Notes: generated from the sequence alone by a model not told the origin. A DNA stretch of 64,000 nt from Streptomyces sp. CB01249 (GCF_001905735.1 NZ_LISW01000002.1:124001-188000); one strand, 5' to 3'; positions 1-9,094 are shown, numbered from the stretch's first letter. A program made the numbers and translations.

Positions 1-1
1 G

Positions 2-1252
2 GCCGTCTCCGCCGCCCTCCTGGAGCAGGCCAAGGACGTGGAGACCAAGGAGCAGATCGCTTCGACCGCCTCCATCTCCGCCGCCGACACCCAGATCGGC
101 GAGCTCATCGCCGAGGCCATGGACAAGGTCGGCAAGGAAGGCGTCATCACCGTCGAGGAGTCCCAGACCTTCGGTCTGGAGCTGGAGCTCACCGAGGGTA
201 TGCGCTTCGACAAGGGCTACATCTCGGCGTACTTCGCCACCGACATGGAGCGCATGGAGTCGTCCCTGGACGACCCGTACATCCTGATCGTCAACTCCAA
301 GGTCAGCAACGTGAAGGACCTCCTTCCGCTGCTGGAGAAGGTCATGCAGTCCGGCAAGCCGCTGCTGATCATCGCCGAGGACGTCGAGGGCGAGGCCCTG
401 TCGACCCTGGTCGTCAACAAGATCCGCGGCACCTTCAAGTCCGTCGCCGTCAAGGCCCCGGGCTTCGGCGACCGCCGCAAGGCCATGCTCGGTGACATCG
501 CCATCCTCACGGGCGGCACCGTCATCTCCGAGGAGGTCGGCCTCAAGCTGGAGAACGCCGGTCTCGACCTGCTCGGCCGCGCCCGCAAGGTCGTCATCAC
601 CAAGGACGAGACGACGATCGTCGACGGCGCCGGTGACAGCGACCAGGTCCAGGGCCGCGTCAACCAGATCCGTGCCGAGATCGAGAACTCCGACTCGGAC
701 TACGACCGCGAGAAGCTCCAGGAGCGCCTGGCGAAGCTGGCCGGCGGCGTGGCCGTCATCAAGGCCGGTGCCGCGACCGAGGTCGAGCTCAAGGAGCGCA
801 AGCACCGCATCGAGGACGCGGTGCGCAACGCCAAGGCCGCCGTCGAGGAGGGCATCGTCGCCGGTGGTGGCGTGGCTCTGCTCCAGGCCTCGGCCGTCTT
901 CGAGAAGCTGGAGCTCTCGGGTGACGAGGCGACCGGCGCCAACGCCGTGAAGCTCGCCCTGGAGGCCCCGCTCAAGCAGATCGCCGTCAACGGTGGTCTC
1001 GAGGGCGGCGTCGTCGTGGAGAAGGTCCGCAACCTGCCGATCGGTCACGGCCTCAACGCCGCGACCGGCGACTACGTCGACATGATCGCCGAGGGCATCC
1101 TCGACCCGGCGAAGGTCACGCGCTCCGCGCTGCAGAACGCCGCGTCGATCGCCGCGCTGTTCCTCACCACCGAGGCCGTCATCGCCGACAAGCCGGAGAA
1201 GGCCGCCGCGGCCGCTCCGGGCGGCATGCCGGGCGGTGACATGGACTTCTGA
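2..1252 (+). CDS. groEL2: Chaperonin GroEL (Hsp60), 3' portion; 5' end outside window
   Basis: Cytosolic 60-kDa chaperonin that folds client proteins in an ATP-driven double ring with GroES. The window enters the gene in frame at base 2. The 416 visible residues correspond to roughly positions 125-540 of a normal ~540-aa GroEL. They include the apical domain, the intermediate-domain stretch [15 protein letters not shown], and the Gly/Met tail ending [10 protein letters not shown]. That tail type, rather than a His-rich tail, is typical of the second actinomycete copy (groEL2), which usually stands without groES. The next gene is on the opposite strand, so this is the last gene of its unit and it is followed by a strong hairpin. 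The promoter, normally with CIRCE/HrcA sites, is not in the window. Identity is very secure; the paralogue number is inferred from the tail. Confidence 0.97.
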   Translation, partial: AVSAALLEQAKDVETKEQIASTASISAADTQIGELIAEAMDKVGKEGVITVEESQTFGLELELTEGMRFDKGYISAYFATDMERMESSLDDPYILIVNSKVSNVKDLLPLLEKVMQSGKPLLIIAEDVEGEALSTLVVNKIRGTFKSVAVKAPGFGDRRKAMLGDIAILTGGTVISEEVGLKLENAGLDLLGRARKVVITKDETTIVDGAGDSDQVQGRVNQIRAEIENSDSDYDREKLQERLAKLAGGVAVIKAGAATEVELKERKHRIEDAVRNAKAAVEEGIVAGGGVALLQASAVFEKLELSGDEATGANAVKLALEAPLKQIAVNGGLEGGVVVEKVRNLPIGHGLNAATGDYVDMIAEGILDPAKVTRSALQNAASIAALFLTTEAVIADKPEKAAAAAPGGMPGGDMDF

Positions 1253-1282
1253 TCCTGACGGATCGGCAGTTCCAGCAGTACC

Positions 1283-1326
1283 AAGACACCGGCCCCCGGG
1301 GATTCGTCCCCGGGGGCCGGTGTCTT
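1283..1326. terminator. Rho-independent-like terminator after groEL2
   Basis: A perfect 20-bp inverted repeat (1283-1302 and 1307-1326, arms beginning AAGACACCGG) with a TTCG tetraloop lies 31 bp after the groEL2 stop and 32 bp beyond the tetR stop. Because the two genes converge, it probably terminates both. Confidence 0.9.
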
Positions 1327-1357
1327 CGTGTGTACGCGTACGTGTACGAGTGGGAGC

Positions 1358-2107
1358 TCAGCCCGCGTCGAGGCCGTCCACGAGACGGGTGAGGAAGCGG
1401 TCGAACATGGCGTCCGGGGTGACCGGCCGCCCGGCCGTCGCCAGCGCGTCCGCGAGCTCCGGATGGCTGCCGTCCGCCGCGACCTCCGCCAGATACGCCG
1501 CATCGGCGGCCGCCCGCCCGGGGTCCTGGGCCGCGCGGGCCTGGCCGACCTCGTAGGCCACATGGGCCGCCACGAACGACGTGAGCTGGGCGAAGATCTC
1601 CAGCCGGGCCGCCCCGTCGAGCCCGATGGGCCGCAGCGCCGCGAGGGCGTGCTCCACGAAGGCGAGGGTTCGGGGGCCCAGGGTGCGGCGGGCCTGCACG
1701 GCGGCGGGCAGCCAGGGGTGGCGGAGCATGTTCGCGCGCTGGTGGCGGCCGATGGTCTTGAGGTCGGCGCGCCAGTCGCCGGTGAGCGGGCCGGATGTGG
1801 GCAGCTCACCGGAGACGTGGTCGATCATCAGGTCGAGCAGCGTCTCCTTGTCGGGGGCGTAGCTGTACAGCGACATGACGCCGGCGCCCACCTCCGCGGC
1901 GACCCGCCGCATGGTGACCGCGTCGATCCCCTCGGCGTCCGCGACGGCGACGGCGGCTGCCGTGATCGCCTCGCGGCTGAACGCGGGTCTGCGGCCGCGC
2001 CGGGGCCGGTCCTGCTCCCGCCAGAGAACGCGTGGATCGATGCCTCCGGCACCTTCGGTGCGGGTCACGTGCTCAGCCTCTCTCACCCGGGTCGCCTTCG
2101 GGGCCAT
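1358..2107 (-). CDS. TetR family transcriptional regulator
   Basis: Predicted one-component repressor of 249 aa. The N-terminal region holds the helix-turn-helix (about residues 45-85: AITAAAVAVADAEG...TMRRVAAEVGAGVMSLYSYAPDKETLLDLM), followed by a TetR_C-type all-helical ligand domain. The longest reading frame extends to 2233, but that would run through the operator and into the divergent gene. The ATG at 2105-2107 (MAPKATRVRE) is the more sensible start. It is divergent from the CocE-type hydrolase at 2194, with a perfect palindrome between them, so it most likely represses that gene and itself. The ligand is unknown; the divergent hydrolase suggests an ester or amide compound. Confidence 0.88.
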   Translation of the reverse strand: MAPKATRVREAEHVTRTEGAGGIDPRVLWREQDRPRRGRRPAFSREAITAAAVAVADAEGIDAVTMRRVAAEVGAGVMSLYSYAPDKETLLDLMIDHVSGELPTSGPLTGDWRADLKTIGRHQRANMLRHPWLPAAVQARRTLGPRTLAFVEHALAALRPIGLDGAARLEIFAQLTSFVAAHVAYEVGQARAAQDPGRAAADAAYLAEVAADGSHPELADALATAGRPVTPDAMFDRFLTRLVDGLDAG

Positions 2108-2120
2108 CCAAGCATCCAGT

Positions 2121-2143
2121 ATTCTCGTACTTAGTACGAGAAT
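2121..2143. promoter_or_regulatory. Palindromic operator between tetR and cocE-like gene
   Basis: Perfect 10-bp arms ATTCTCGTAC and GTACGAGAAT separated by TTA. It sits 14 bp upstream of the TetR start and 50 bp upstream of the hydrolase start. Size, symmetry and position fit a TetR dimer site controlling both genes; binding is inferred. Confidence 0.8.
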
Positions 2144-2193
2144 GGAGTGCGGGGTTCCCGCACCGCTGCATGACGTACCGATGGAGGCGAAAG

Positions 2194-3891
2194 ATGACCC
2201 GACCGACGCACGACGCCCGCCCCCGGGCCGCATGGACGCCGTCGTCCGCGAAGCCGCCGCTCGCCTCCCGGCTGATGCGCGCCTCCTGGCGCGGTCTGCC
2301 CGCCGCGCGCCACAAGGTGGGCGTGGAGCGCGGTCTGACGGTCCCCGCCGCCGACGGCAGCCCTCTGCTCACCGACCACTACTTCCCGCGCGCCGGGGGC
2401 GACTTCCCGACCCTCCTGGTCCGTACGCCGTACGGGCGGGGAGTGCCGTGGTCCCCGCAGTACGGCATCCTCTTCGCCGAACAGGGCTTCCATGTGGTCG
2501 TGCAGAGCTGCCGGGGCACGGGCGGCTCGGGCGGCCGCTTCCACCTCTGGCGCAACGAGCCCGCCGACGGCCTCGCGGCGGTCGGCTGGCTGCGCGAACA
2601 GCCCTGGTTCGACGGGCGGTTGGGCACCGTCGGCCCCAGCTACCTCGGGTACGTCCAGTGGGCGCTGGCCCTCGATCCGCCGCCGGAGCTGAAGGCCATG
2701 GTGGTGCAGGTGGGGCTGCATGATCCGTACGCCCTCTTCCACGCCGACGGCGTCCTCAACCTGGAGACCGCGCTCGCCGTGGGCGCCGGCATGACCTACC
2801 AGCACCGGGGTATGGGCGCGTTCCTCCGCGCGACCCTGCGCCTCCAGCGCCGACTGCGCTCCGCCGTCACCGCGCGTCCGCTGCGCGGGGCATACGCGGA
2901 CGCGCTCGGCGGTGAGATCCCCTGGCTGGACGAGGTGATGGCCCACCCGGACGCGGACGACCCGTACTGGGAGGGCGCGTCCCTGGCTATGGCGGCGGAA
3001 GGGGCGGCGGCCGGGGCGGCGGTCGTCCCCACCGCCCTCGTCACCGGCCGGCACGACGCCCTCGTGGACCAGACCTTCGCGCAGTACGACCGGCTGCGCC
3101 GGGCGGGCGGCGAGGTGTCCCTGCTCGTCGGCCCGTGGACCCACACCTCGGCGCTCCAGGCGGGCTGGGCCGAGGTGTTCACCGAATCGCTGGCCTGGCT
3201 CCGGGCCCACCTGTGCGACGACCCGTCCGGTCTGCGCCCGACACCGGTGCGCGTGCACGTGGGCGGCGCGGAGGCGGGTGTCCGGGACCTGGACGCGTGG
3301 CCCCCGGAGGCGTCCACGGCCTCCTGGTACCCGACCGCCGACGGCCACCTCACCCACGAGGCCCCCACGGACACCGCGCCCGTCGCCTCCTTCCGCCACG
3401 ACCCGGACGAGCCGGTCCCCACGCTGGGCGGCGCGCTGCTCTCCCGTACGGCGGGGGAGCGCGACAACGCGTCCCTGGAGGCGCGCGCGGACGTTTTCAC
3501 GTTCACCGGGCCCGCCCTGGACGGACCCCTCACCGTCCTCGGTCCGGTCTCCGCCCGGATCAGCGCCTCCACGGACACGGGGCACGGCGAGGTGTTCGTC
3601 CGGCTGTGCGACGTGGACCCGGAGGGCCGGTCGGTCAACGTCTGCGACGGCTTGGCCCGCCTCCGCACCACGGGCGCGGACCCGGTCCGCGTGACGATCC
3701 CGATGACCCCGACCGCCCACCGCTTCGCCCCGGGCCACCGCGTCCGCTGGCAGGTCGGCCCCGCTCCCCACCCGCGCTACGCCCTGAACCCGGGCACGGG
3801 GGAGTCCCGGATCGATGCGACGGAGTTCGTACCCGTACGGGTGACGGTGCACGCGGACTCGGAGTTGACGCTCACGGTGGTGGAGGACTGA
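2194..3891 (+). CDS. CocE/NonD family hydrolase (X-Pro dipeptidyl-peptidase S15-like)
   Basis: Alpha/beta-hydrolase of 565 aa related to cocaine esterase, glutaryl-7-ACA acylase and X-prolyl dipeptidyl peptidase, cleaving esters or acyl/peptide bonds. The nucleophile elbow GPSYLGY carries Ser149. Candidate triad partners are Asp288 (GRHDALVD) and His317 (GPWTHTSA). The C-terminal third has the jelly-roll PepX_C pattern ending in RIDATEFVPVRVTVH. The start is the ATG at 2194, preceded by GGAGG seven bases upstream at 2184-2188; an upstream ATG at 2181 has no such support. No signal peptide is obvious, so it is probably cytosolic. It is divergent from and probably repressed by the TetR protein. 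The exact substrate cannot be told from sequence. Confidence 0.88.
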   Translation: MTRPTHDARPRAAWTPSSAKPPLASRLMRASWRGLPAARHKVGVERGLTVPAADGSPLLTDHYFPRAGGDFPTLLVRTPYGRGVPWSPQYGILFAEQGFHVVVQSCRGTGGSGGRFHLWRNEPADGLAAVGWLREQPWFDGRLGTVGPSYLGYVQWALALDPPPELKAMVVQVGLHDPYALFHADGVLNLETALAVGAGMTYQHRGMGAFLRATLRLQRRLRSAVTARPLRGAYADALGGEIPWLDEVMAHPDADDPYWEGASLAMAAEGAAAGAAVVPTALVTGRHDALVDQTFAQYDRLRRAGGEVSLLVGPWTHTSALQAGWAEVFTESLAWLRAHLCDDPSGLRPTPVRVHVGGAEAGVRDLDAWPPEASTASWYPTADGHLTHEAPTDTAPVASFRHDPDEPVPTLGGALLSRTAGERDNASLEARADVFTFTGPALDGPLTVLGPVSARISASTDTGHGEVFVRLCDVDPEGRSVNVCDGLARLRTTGADPVRVTIPMTPTAHRFAPGHRVRWQVGPAPHPRYALNPGTGESRIDATEFVPVRVTVHADSELTLTVVED

Positions 3892-4088
3892 GCGAATCCG
3901 TTGCGTACCTGAACGCAAAAAGGTGACGAGATAGTGCACGCAAGCCTCACGCGGAGGAAATCTCCTCGCATAAGTCTTGTGGGAGGGTCGCCGCGCGCCC
4001 TACTGTCGCCTCACTCACGACGGTGGCGGCCTCCCCACGCGTGTACGGCTGTTGAGCCCCGTCGACTCCTCAGAGAAACGGGCATGCG

Positions 4089-6149
4089 ATGTCACGGAAG
4101 ATCGCCGCTGTCGCGGCGGCGGTGCGAAGACCGCGTCGGGCCGGGCTGTACGCGTCCACGGTCGCCTCGGTGACCGCGGCCGCCGTCGGGTTCGGGGTGC
4201 TGGCCGGTGCGCCCGCGCTCGCCGGGCCCCGGTCCGCCGCCGCTCCGGCCCCGGTCGTCACGCGCGCCGCCCTCGATCCCGCGCTGGTGCAGGGGCGGGG
4301 CGCGAAGGTGGCGTTCGCGGAGCAGGAGGCCGAGAACGCCACCACGAACGGCACGGTCATCGGGCCGGACCGGGAGGCGTACACGCTGCCGTCCGAGGCG
4401 TCGGGGCGCAAGGCGGTCAAGCTGGCGCCCGGGCAGCACGTGGAGTTCACGCTGCCCGCGGCGGCCAACGCGATCACCGTGCGCTACAGCATCCCGGACG
4501 CGCCGGGCGGCGGCGGGATCACGGCGCCGCTGGACGTCTCGGTGAACGGCTCCAAGCGGTCCACGATGACGCTGACCTCGCAGTACTCCTGGCTGTACAA
4601 CCAGTACCCGTTCTCCAACGACCCGGGCGCCGGGCTGCTCCACCCCGACTGGTGGATCACCGAGTGCGGCTGCGTGCCCGCCGAGACGACGCCCGCGCCG
4701 GTCGTGGACAAGCCGTTCCGGCCGAGCCACTTCTACGACGAGCAGCGCCTGCTGCTCGGCCGTACCTACCGCGCGGGCGACACCGTACGGCTGACCGTTC
4801 CGGCCGGGAGCCGGGCCGCGTGGACGGCGATCGACCTGCTGGACTCCGAGCGGGTCGGGCTGCCGCACGTCGAACTCCTCGCCGCCAACGTCCTCGCGTT
4901 CGGGGCGGATCCGACCGGGCGGCGCGACGCGGCGGGGGCGATCGAGAAGGCGATCGCGTTCGCCCGGCGCACCCATCTGAAGGTGTACATCCCGCCGGGG
5001 ACGTACCGCGTGGACCGGCACATCGTCGTGGACGACGTCACGATCACCGGCGCGGGCAGCTGGTACACGAAGATCAAGGGCCGCGAGGTCGCGCTCGCCG
5101 AGCCCGCCGCCGACGGCTCGACGCACACCGGCGTCGGCTTCTACGGGAAGTCCGCGGCCGAGGGTGGCAGCCGCAACGTGCATCTGTCCGGCTTCGCCAT
5201 CGAGGGCGACGTGCGCGAGCGCATCGACACCGACCAGGTCAACGCGATCGGCGGCGCGATGAGCGATTCGACCATCTCGGGCCTGCACATCAGCCACACC
5301 AAGGTCGGCATGTGGTTCGACGGGCCGATGAGGAACCTGAAGGTCTCCGACACCGTGATCGTGGACCAGATCGCGGACGCCATCAACTTCCACACGGGCG
5401 TGACCGATTCGCGCGTCACGAACACCTTCGTACGCAACTCGGGCGACGACGGCCTCGCCATGTGGGCCGAGAAGACCACCAACGCCCGCAACACCTTCGA
5501 CCACAACACCGTGCAGACGCCGGTCCTGGCCAACGGCATCGCGATCTACGGCGGCAGCGACATCACCGTCTCCGACAACCTCGTCGCCGACCCGGTCCGC
5601 GAGGGCAGCGCCCTGCACCTCGGCTCCCGCTTCGGCGCCGAGCCCTTTGCCGGGAAGGTGGATCTCGCGCGCAACACCACGGTCCGCGCGGGCACGTTCG
5701 AGCTGAACTGGAAGATCGGGCTCGGCGCGCTGTGGGTCTACGCCCTGGACCGGAGCATCGACGGCGCCGATATCCGCGTCACCGGCAACGACTTCCTGGA
5801 CAGCACGTACAACGCGGTCATGCTGGTCTCGGACTGGGGCGTGAAGGACCAGTACGTCATCAAGAACATCCACTTCAAGGACATCAGGGTCGACGGCACG
5901 GGGACCTCGGTGCTGAGCGCCCGCGCGGCGGGCGGCGCCACCTTCGAGAACGTGGACGCGCGCAACGTGGGCGCGGTGGGCGTCAACAACTGCGGCTCGT
6001 TCAACTTCCCGTCGACCGGTTCGGAGTTCGGCCTGACGGACCTGGGCGGCAACGACGGCGGCTGGCTCGCGCCGTGGCTGCTGCCCAACACGATCACCTG
6101 CGACGACCGCCCGGAGGTGGTCCCGCCTCCGGCGCCGACCACCTGGTGA
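4089..6149 (+). CDS. Secreted beta-helix glycoside hydrolase, mycodextranase/alpha-1,3-glucanase-like (GH87-type)
   Basis: Exported polysaccharide hydrolase of 686 aa. Residues 1 to about 45 form a long Tat/Sec-like signal with an RRPRR cluster, a hydrophobic Ala/Val run and an ALAGP cleavage region. An acidic EAENATTNGT motif at about residue 80 begins a CBM35-like carbohydrate-binding domain. From about residue 265 (ADPTGRRDAAGAIEKAIAFA) a right-handed parallel beta-helix begins, with repeated turn sequences such as NFHTGVTDS, NSGDDGLAMWAE and NGIAIYGGSD; the paired Asp residues in SGDDG are plausible catalytic acids. This arrangement matches actinomycete mycodextranases acting on alpha-1,3-glucan. 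The family call is by pattern; another pectate-lyase-fold hydrolase is possible. It stands alone with about 200 bp of spacer upstream. Confidence 0.78.
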   Translation: MSRKIAAVAAAVRRPRRAGLYASTVASVTAAAVGFGVLAGAPALAGPRSAAAPAPVVTRAALDPALVQGRGAKVAFAEQEAENATTNGTVIGPDREAYTLPSEASGRKAVKLAPGQHVEFTLPAAANAITVRYSIPDAPGGGGITAPLDVSVNGSKRSTMTLTSQYSWLYNQYPFSNDPGAGLLHPDWWITECGCVPAETTPAPVVDKPFRPSHFYDEQRLLLGRTYRAGDTVRLTVPAGSRAAWTAIDLLDSERVGLPHVELLAANVLAFGADPTGRRDAAGAIEKAIAFARRTHLKVYIPPGTYRVDRHIVVDDVTITGAGSWYTKIKGREVALAEPAADGSTHTGVGFYGKSAAEGGSRNVHLSGFAIEGDVRERIDTDQVNAIGGAMSDSTISGLHISHTKVGMWFDGPMRNLKVSDTVIVDQIADAINFHTGVTDSRVTNTFVRNSGDDGLAMWAEKTTNARNTFDHNTVQTPVLANGIAIYGGSDITVSDNLVADPVREGSALHLGSRFGAEPFAGKVDLARNTTVRAGTFELNWKIGLGALWVYALDRSIDGADIRVTGNDFLDSTYNAVMLVSDWGVKDQYVIKNIHFKDIRVDGTGTSVLSARAAGGATFENVDARNVGAVGVNNCGSFNFPSTGSEFGLTDLGGNDGGWLAPWLLPNTITCDDRPEVVPPPAPTTW

Positions 6150-6159
6150 GGCGTAAGCG

Positions 6160-6855
6160 CTAGTCGGTGGCCGGTCCGGGCGGACCGGCCACCCCTATGC
6201 ACGCCTCGTTGCCCTCGGGGTCGGCGAGGACCCAGTTGTGCGGGGCGTCCGCGTCGTTCAGCAGCCTGCCCCCGGCGGCCAGGGCGGCGGCGATCCGGGC
6301 CCGGGCCTGGTCGTGCGGCACCCATACGTCGACGTGGACGCGGTTGCGCTGGGGGCGCGGGGCGTCCATCCGCTGGAAGTAGAAGGGGGCGCCGCGCCTG
6401 CGCGGGTCGACCAGGTCCTCGGGGCTGCCCGCGCGGTGCTCGTAGCCGAGCAGGGCGCGCCAGAACGCGACCACGGCGGGGCCGTCGAGAGCGTCGACGG
6501 TGACCTGCACGGTCTGGATGAGGGTCGGGTCGGCGGTGAGGCCGAGGGACCGCGCCGCCTCCGATATCCGGCGGGCCACCTCGACATGACGGCTGGTCAT
6601 CCCGAAGTACTCATCGGTGAGCGTGATCAGCCGTACGGTCACGCCGTCCCGTCGCACATCGATGTCCGGGTGGTCGTCGCCGAGGTCCGGCAGTTCGCCG
6701 ATGGCCTGTGCGAAGCGCGTACCGGCCGTGAACGATCCGCCGGTGCGGAAGTACGCGCACGCGCCCTCGCCGACGACGCGCCAGTCATCGAGGCCGGCGG
6801 TCTCGTGGAACTGCTGCGGCCTGATACGCACGGTGGTGTTGCCCCCAGAGGTCAT
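6160..6855 (-). CDS. Pterin-4a-carbinolamine dehydratase-like / glyoxalase (VOC) fusion protein
   Basis: Two-domain protein of 231 aa. Residues ~8-105 resemble the PCD/DCoH fold (DDWRVVGEGACAYFRTG...DDHPDIDVR...VTVRLITLTDEYFGMT). Residues ~108-225 form a glyoxalase/bleomycin-resistance VOC module (VTVDALDGPAVVAFWRALLGYE...RVHVDVWVP...VLADPEGNEACI). In working PCD enzymes the signature is a HisHis pair plus a later Thr-His. Here the first His is Asp61, only His62 remains, and the later His position is not kept, so dehydratase activity is doubtful. The VOC half keeps the paired beta-alpha-beta layout. Function is unknown. It is convergent with the secreted hydrolase and divergent from the next gene. 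Confidence 0.8.
   Translation of the reverse strand: MTSGGNTTVRIRPQQFHETAGLDDWRVVGEGACAYFRTGGSFTAGTRFAQAIGELPDLGDDHPDIDVRRDGVTVRLITLTDEYFGMTSRHVEVARRISEAARSLGLTADPTLIQTVQVTVDALDGPAVVAFWRALLGYEHRAGSPEDLVDPRRRGAPFYFQRMDAPRPQRNRVHVDVWVPHDQARARIAAALAAGGRLLNDADAPHNWVLADPEGNEACIGVAGPPGPATD
6166..6193. terminator. Bidirectional terminator hairpin
   Basis: Perfect 12-bp stem (GGTGGCCGGTCC / GGACCGGCCACC) with a GGGC loop. It starts 16 bp after the secreted hydrolase stop and lies inside the last codons of the convergent gene, whose C-terminal GVAGPPGPATD is partly encoded by it. Confidence 0.75.
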
Positions 6856-6939
6856 AGGCTCAACCTAGCGCGCGGGTCTGACAACGCCCCCGCGCGCAGG
6901 GAAAGCAGCTGTTCACGCGACCCATGGGAGACCTCCGGC

Positions 6940-7572
6940 ATGGCCGTCATCCACCGCACCACCCTGTCGCCGACCAAGCTCGAACTGCTCACCACCTGGC
7001 TTCCCACCCGCCCTTGGTACGTGGGCCCCACGCGCCCCTCCCTCGTCAGGTCCGGGGGCTTCCGGCTGGACGATCCGCAGGGCGAGGTGGGCATCGAGTT
7101 CATGGTGGTCACCGACACCTCGGGCGACGGGCCGGTGCCGTACTTCGTGCCGCTCACCTACCGGGGCGCCGCGCTCGGCGGCGCGGAGGACGCGTTCGTC
7201 GGCATGACCACGCACGGCGTGCTCGGGAAGCGCTGGGTGTACGACGGCTGCCATGACCCGGTCCTGGTGGCGCAGCTGTTCGCCCTTCTCGACGGGCGCG
7301 CCGAGCCCCAGGCCCAGAGCGTCACTGACGCCCCGGACCCGACGATCACCCACTCCGGACCCGGGAGCCCCCTCGGCGTCACGGCCGCCAAGGCCACGGA
7401 CAACCCCACGGGCACGTACGTATGGACCAGGGACGTGACCCTCCGCGTGAACCGCCTCCTGCGACCCGCCGCGGACGGCCCGGCGGACATGGAGGGGTAC
7501 GTGTCCGGCCCCTGGCGTACGCCGGAGGACGTGGAGGTACGAGGGGTGTTCGCGGAGTTGCGTACGGCGTAG
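6940..7572 (+). CDS. Maltokinase N-terminal cap-like domain protein
   Basis: Protein of 210 aa beginning MAVIHRTTLSPTKLELLTTWLPTRPWYVG, a pattern I associate with stand-alone actinomycete proteins carrying the maltokinase N-terminal cap fold (sometimes annotated as 1,4-alpha-glucan branching-related, CG0192 family). The kinase domain itself is absent. No signal peptide or membrane segment is seen. The start at 6940 is the ATG following GGGAG at 6926-6930; the open frame upstream is antisense to the neighbouring gene. It ends 6 bp before the stop of the convergent MFS gene. A role in trehalose/alpha-glucan metabolism is suggested only by the family name. Confidence 0.7.
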   Translation: MAVIHRTTLSPTKLELLTTWLPTRPWYVGPTRPSLVRSGGFRLDDPQGEVGIEFMVVTDTSGDGPVPYFVPLTYRGAALGGAEDAFVGMTTHGVLGKRWVYDGCHDPVLVAQLFALLDGRAEPQAQSVTDAPDPTITHSGPGSPLGVTAAKATDNPTGTYVWTRDVTLRVNRLLRPAADGPADMEGYVSGPWRTPEDVEVRGVFAELRTA

Positions 7573-7578
7573 GGCCCC

Positions 7579-8985
7579 TCAGGCCCGCGGTTCCCTGCGG
7601 GCCAGCGTGACGACGGCGGCCGCGAGCGCCGCGCAGACGGCCGCCATCGCCCAGAGCAGCGTGTGGAAGGCGGAGTCGTAGGCGGCGGGGTACGTTCCGG
7701 TGCCCTGCCGTCCGGCGGCGAGGCCCGCGACCGCCGAGCCGAAGACGGCCACGGCGACGGCCTCGCTGCCCAGGCGGAGGGTGTTGAGGAATCCGGCCGC
7801 CATGCCCGCCTTCGCGGGGTCGACCAGGGCGAGGGCCTGGGCGTCCACCAGTCCGGCGGACAGCCCCATGCCCGCCCCGGTGAGCAGCATGGGCACGGCC
7901 ATGCCGAGGGTGGAGGTGTCCGGGCCGAGCAGCAGCAGGGCGAGGTCGCCGACCACGAGGAAGCCGAGCGAGGCCAGGACGACGGCGGTCGCGGGGGTGC
8001 CGCGTTGCACCAGTTGCGCGCCCGCGAGGGGCAGGGCGAGGACGGGCAGCGTCAGCAGCAGCATCGTCGCCCCCGCTGCGGACGGGCTGTGTCCGGCGAC
8101 GGTCGTCAGATACGTCGGCAGGTACGTGAGCTGCGTGACGAAGCCGAACGAGGCCGCCACGGGCACCAGGCAGTACGCGAGGAACGCCTTGTTCCGCAGG
8201 ACGGACAGGTCGAGCAGCGGGGCCTCGGTCCGCCGTGAGTGCGCGGTGAACAGCGCCAGCAGGACGAGGGCGAGCGCGAGCAGGCCGATCGTGCCGGGCG
8301 CGGTCCAGCCCCACTGCGAGCCCTGCACGATGGCGTACGTGAGCGCGAGCATCGCGAGGACGAAGACGGCGGCGCCGCGCAGGTCGAGGCGGGGTGCGTC
8401 GGTGTCGGGTCGCTCCGCGACCGTACGCGCGACGGCGGGCAGGCAGAGCAGCACGAGCGCCAGGGCCACCGCGTGCAGCCCGAAGATCCAGCGCCAGCCG
8501 AGTCCGTCCACGGCCGGGCCCGAGACGGTGGGGCCGAGCGCGACGCCGATCCCGGCGACCGTGCCGAAGAGCGCGAACGCCTTGGCGCGGGCTGCGCCGT
8601 CGAAGGCCGTCGAGATGATCGCGCTCCCGCAGGCGAAGAGCGCCGCCCCGCCGATCCCGGCGACCGCGCGGGCCGCGTCGAGCACGTACACGTTGGGCGT
8701 GACGGCGCAGGCGACGGACGCGGCGGTGAAGATCGCGGCGCCCGTGGTGAAGGCGCGGATGCGGCCGATGCGGTCGGCGAGCGAGCCCCAGACGAGGGTG
8801 CAGCAGGCGAACGCCAGGTTGAACGCGTTCACCACCCACTGAAGGGATGCCGAGCCCGCGTGGAGGTCGGCGCCGATGGCGGGGAGGGCCACGGCGGTGC
8901 CGGATATCGAGGTCGGGACCACGAAGACGGCGAGCAGGACGACCGCGAGCGTCAGCCCCTGCCGGGCGGGGGCGGTCTGTAGCAC
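7579..8985 (-). CDS. MFS transporter, DHA2 (14-TM) drug/proton antiporter family
   Basis: Inner-membrane exporter of 468 aa with about 14 hydrophobic helices. Motif A-like WGSLADRIGRIRAF follows TM2, and the antiporter-type stretch GIGVALGPTVSGPAVDGLGWRWIFG lies near TM5. The annotated frame could begin at 9066, but that would run over an operator. The GTG at 8983-8985 (VLQTAPARQG) has GGAG 7 bases upstream and is preferred. It is divergent from an ArsR-type regulator with two palindromes between them, so it is probably repressed by that protein and induced by its own substrate. The substrate is not predictable. Confidence 0.87.
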   Translation of the reverse strand: MLQTAPARQGLTLAVVLLAVFVVPTSISGTAVALPAIGADLHAGSASLQWVVNAFNLAFACCTLVWGSLADRIGRIRAFTTGAAIFTAASVACAVTPNVYVLDAARAVAGIGGAALFACGSAIISTAFDGAARAKAFALFGTVAGIGVALGPTVSGPAVDGLGWRWIFGLHAVALALVLLCLPAVARTVAERPDTDAPRLDLRGAAVFVLAMLALTYAIVQGSQWGWTAPGTIGLLALALVLLALFTAHSRRTEAPLLDLSVLRNKAFLAYCLVPVAASFGFVTQLTYLPTYLTTVAGHSPSAAGATMLLLTLPVLALPLAGAQLVQRGTPATAVVLASLGFLVVGDLALLLLGPDTSTLGMAVPMLLTGAGMGLSAGLVDAQALALVDPAKAGMAAGFLNTLRLGSEAVAVAVFGSAVAGLAAGRQGTGTYPAAYDSAFHTLLWAMAAVCAALAAAVVTLARREPRA

Positions 8986-9022
8986 GAGAGGGCTCCGGGG
9001 GTGAGGGGGCAGGCGAGGGCAG

Positions 9023-9048
9023 CCAGGTACGAGAGATTTCGTACCTGG
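9023..9048. promoter_or_regulatory. Palindromic operator 1 in MFS/arsR spacer
   Basis: Perfect arms CCAGGTACGA and TCGTACCTGG around a 6-bp spacer, 38 bp upstream of the MFS start. Together with the half-matching copy at 9073-9094 it is the likely binding site of the divergent ArsR-type regulator. Confidence 0.78.
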
Positions 9049-9072
9049 CGCCGGATAGGCTGGCACGGCGTC

Positions 9073-9094
9073 AGGTACGACGCAAGTAGTACCT
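9073..9094. promoter_or_regulatory. Operator 2, related imperfect palindrome
   Basis: AGGTAC at 9073-9078 and GTACCT at 9089-9094, the same half-site as operator 1 with a wider 10-bp spacer. It lies 41 bp upstream of the ArsR start. Confidence 0.6.
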
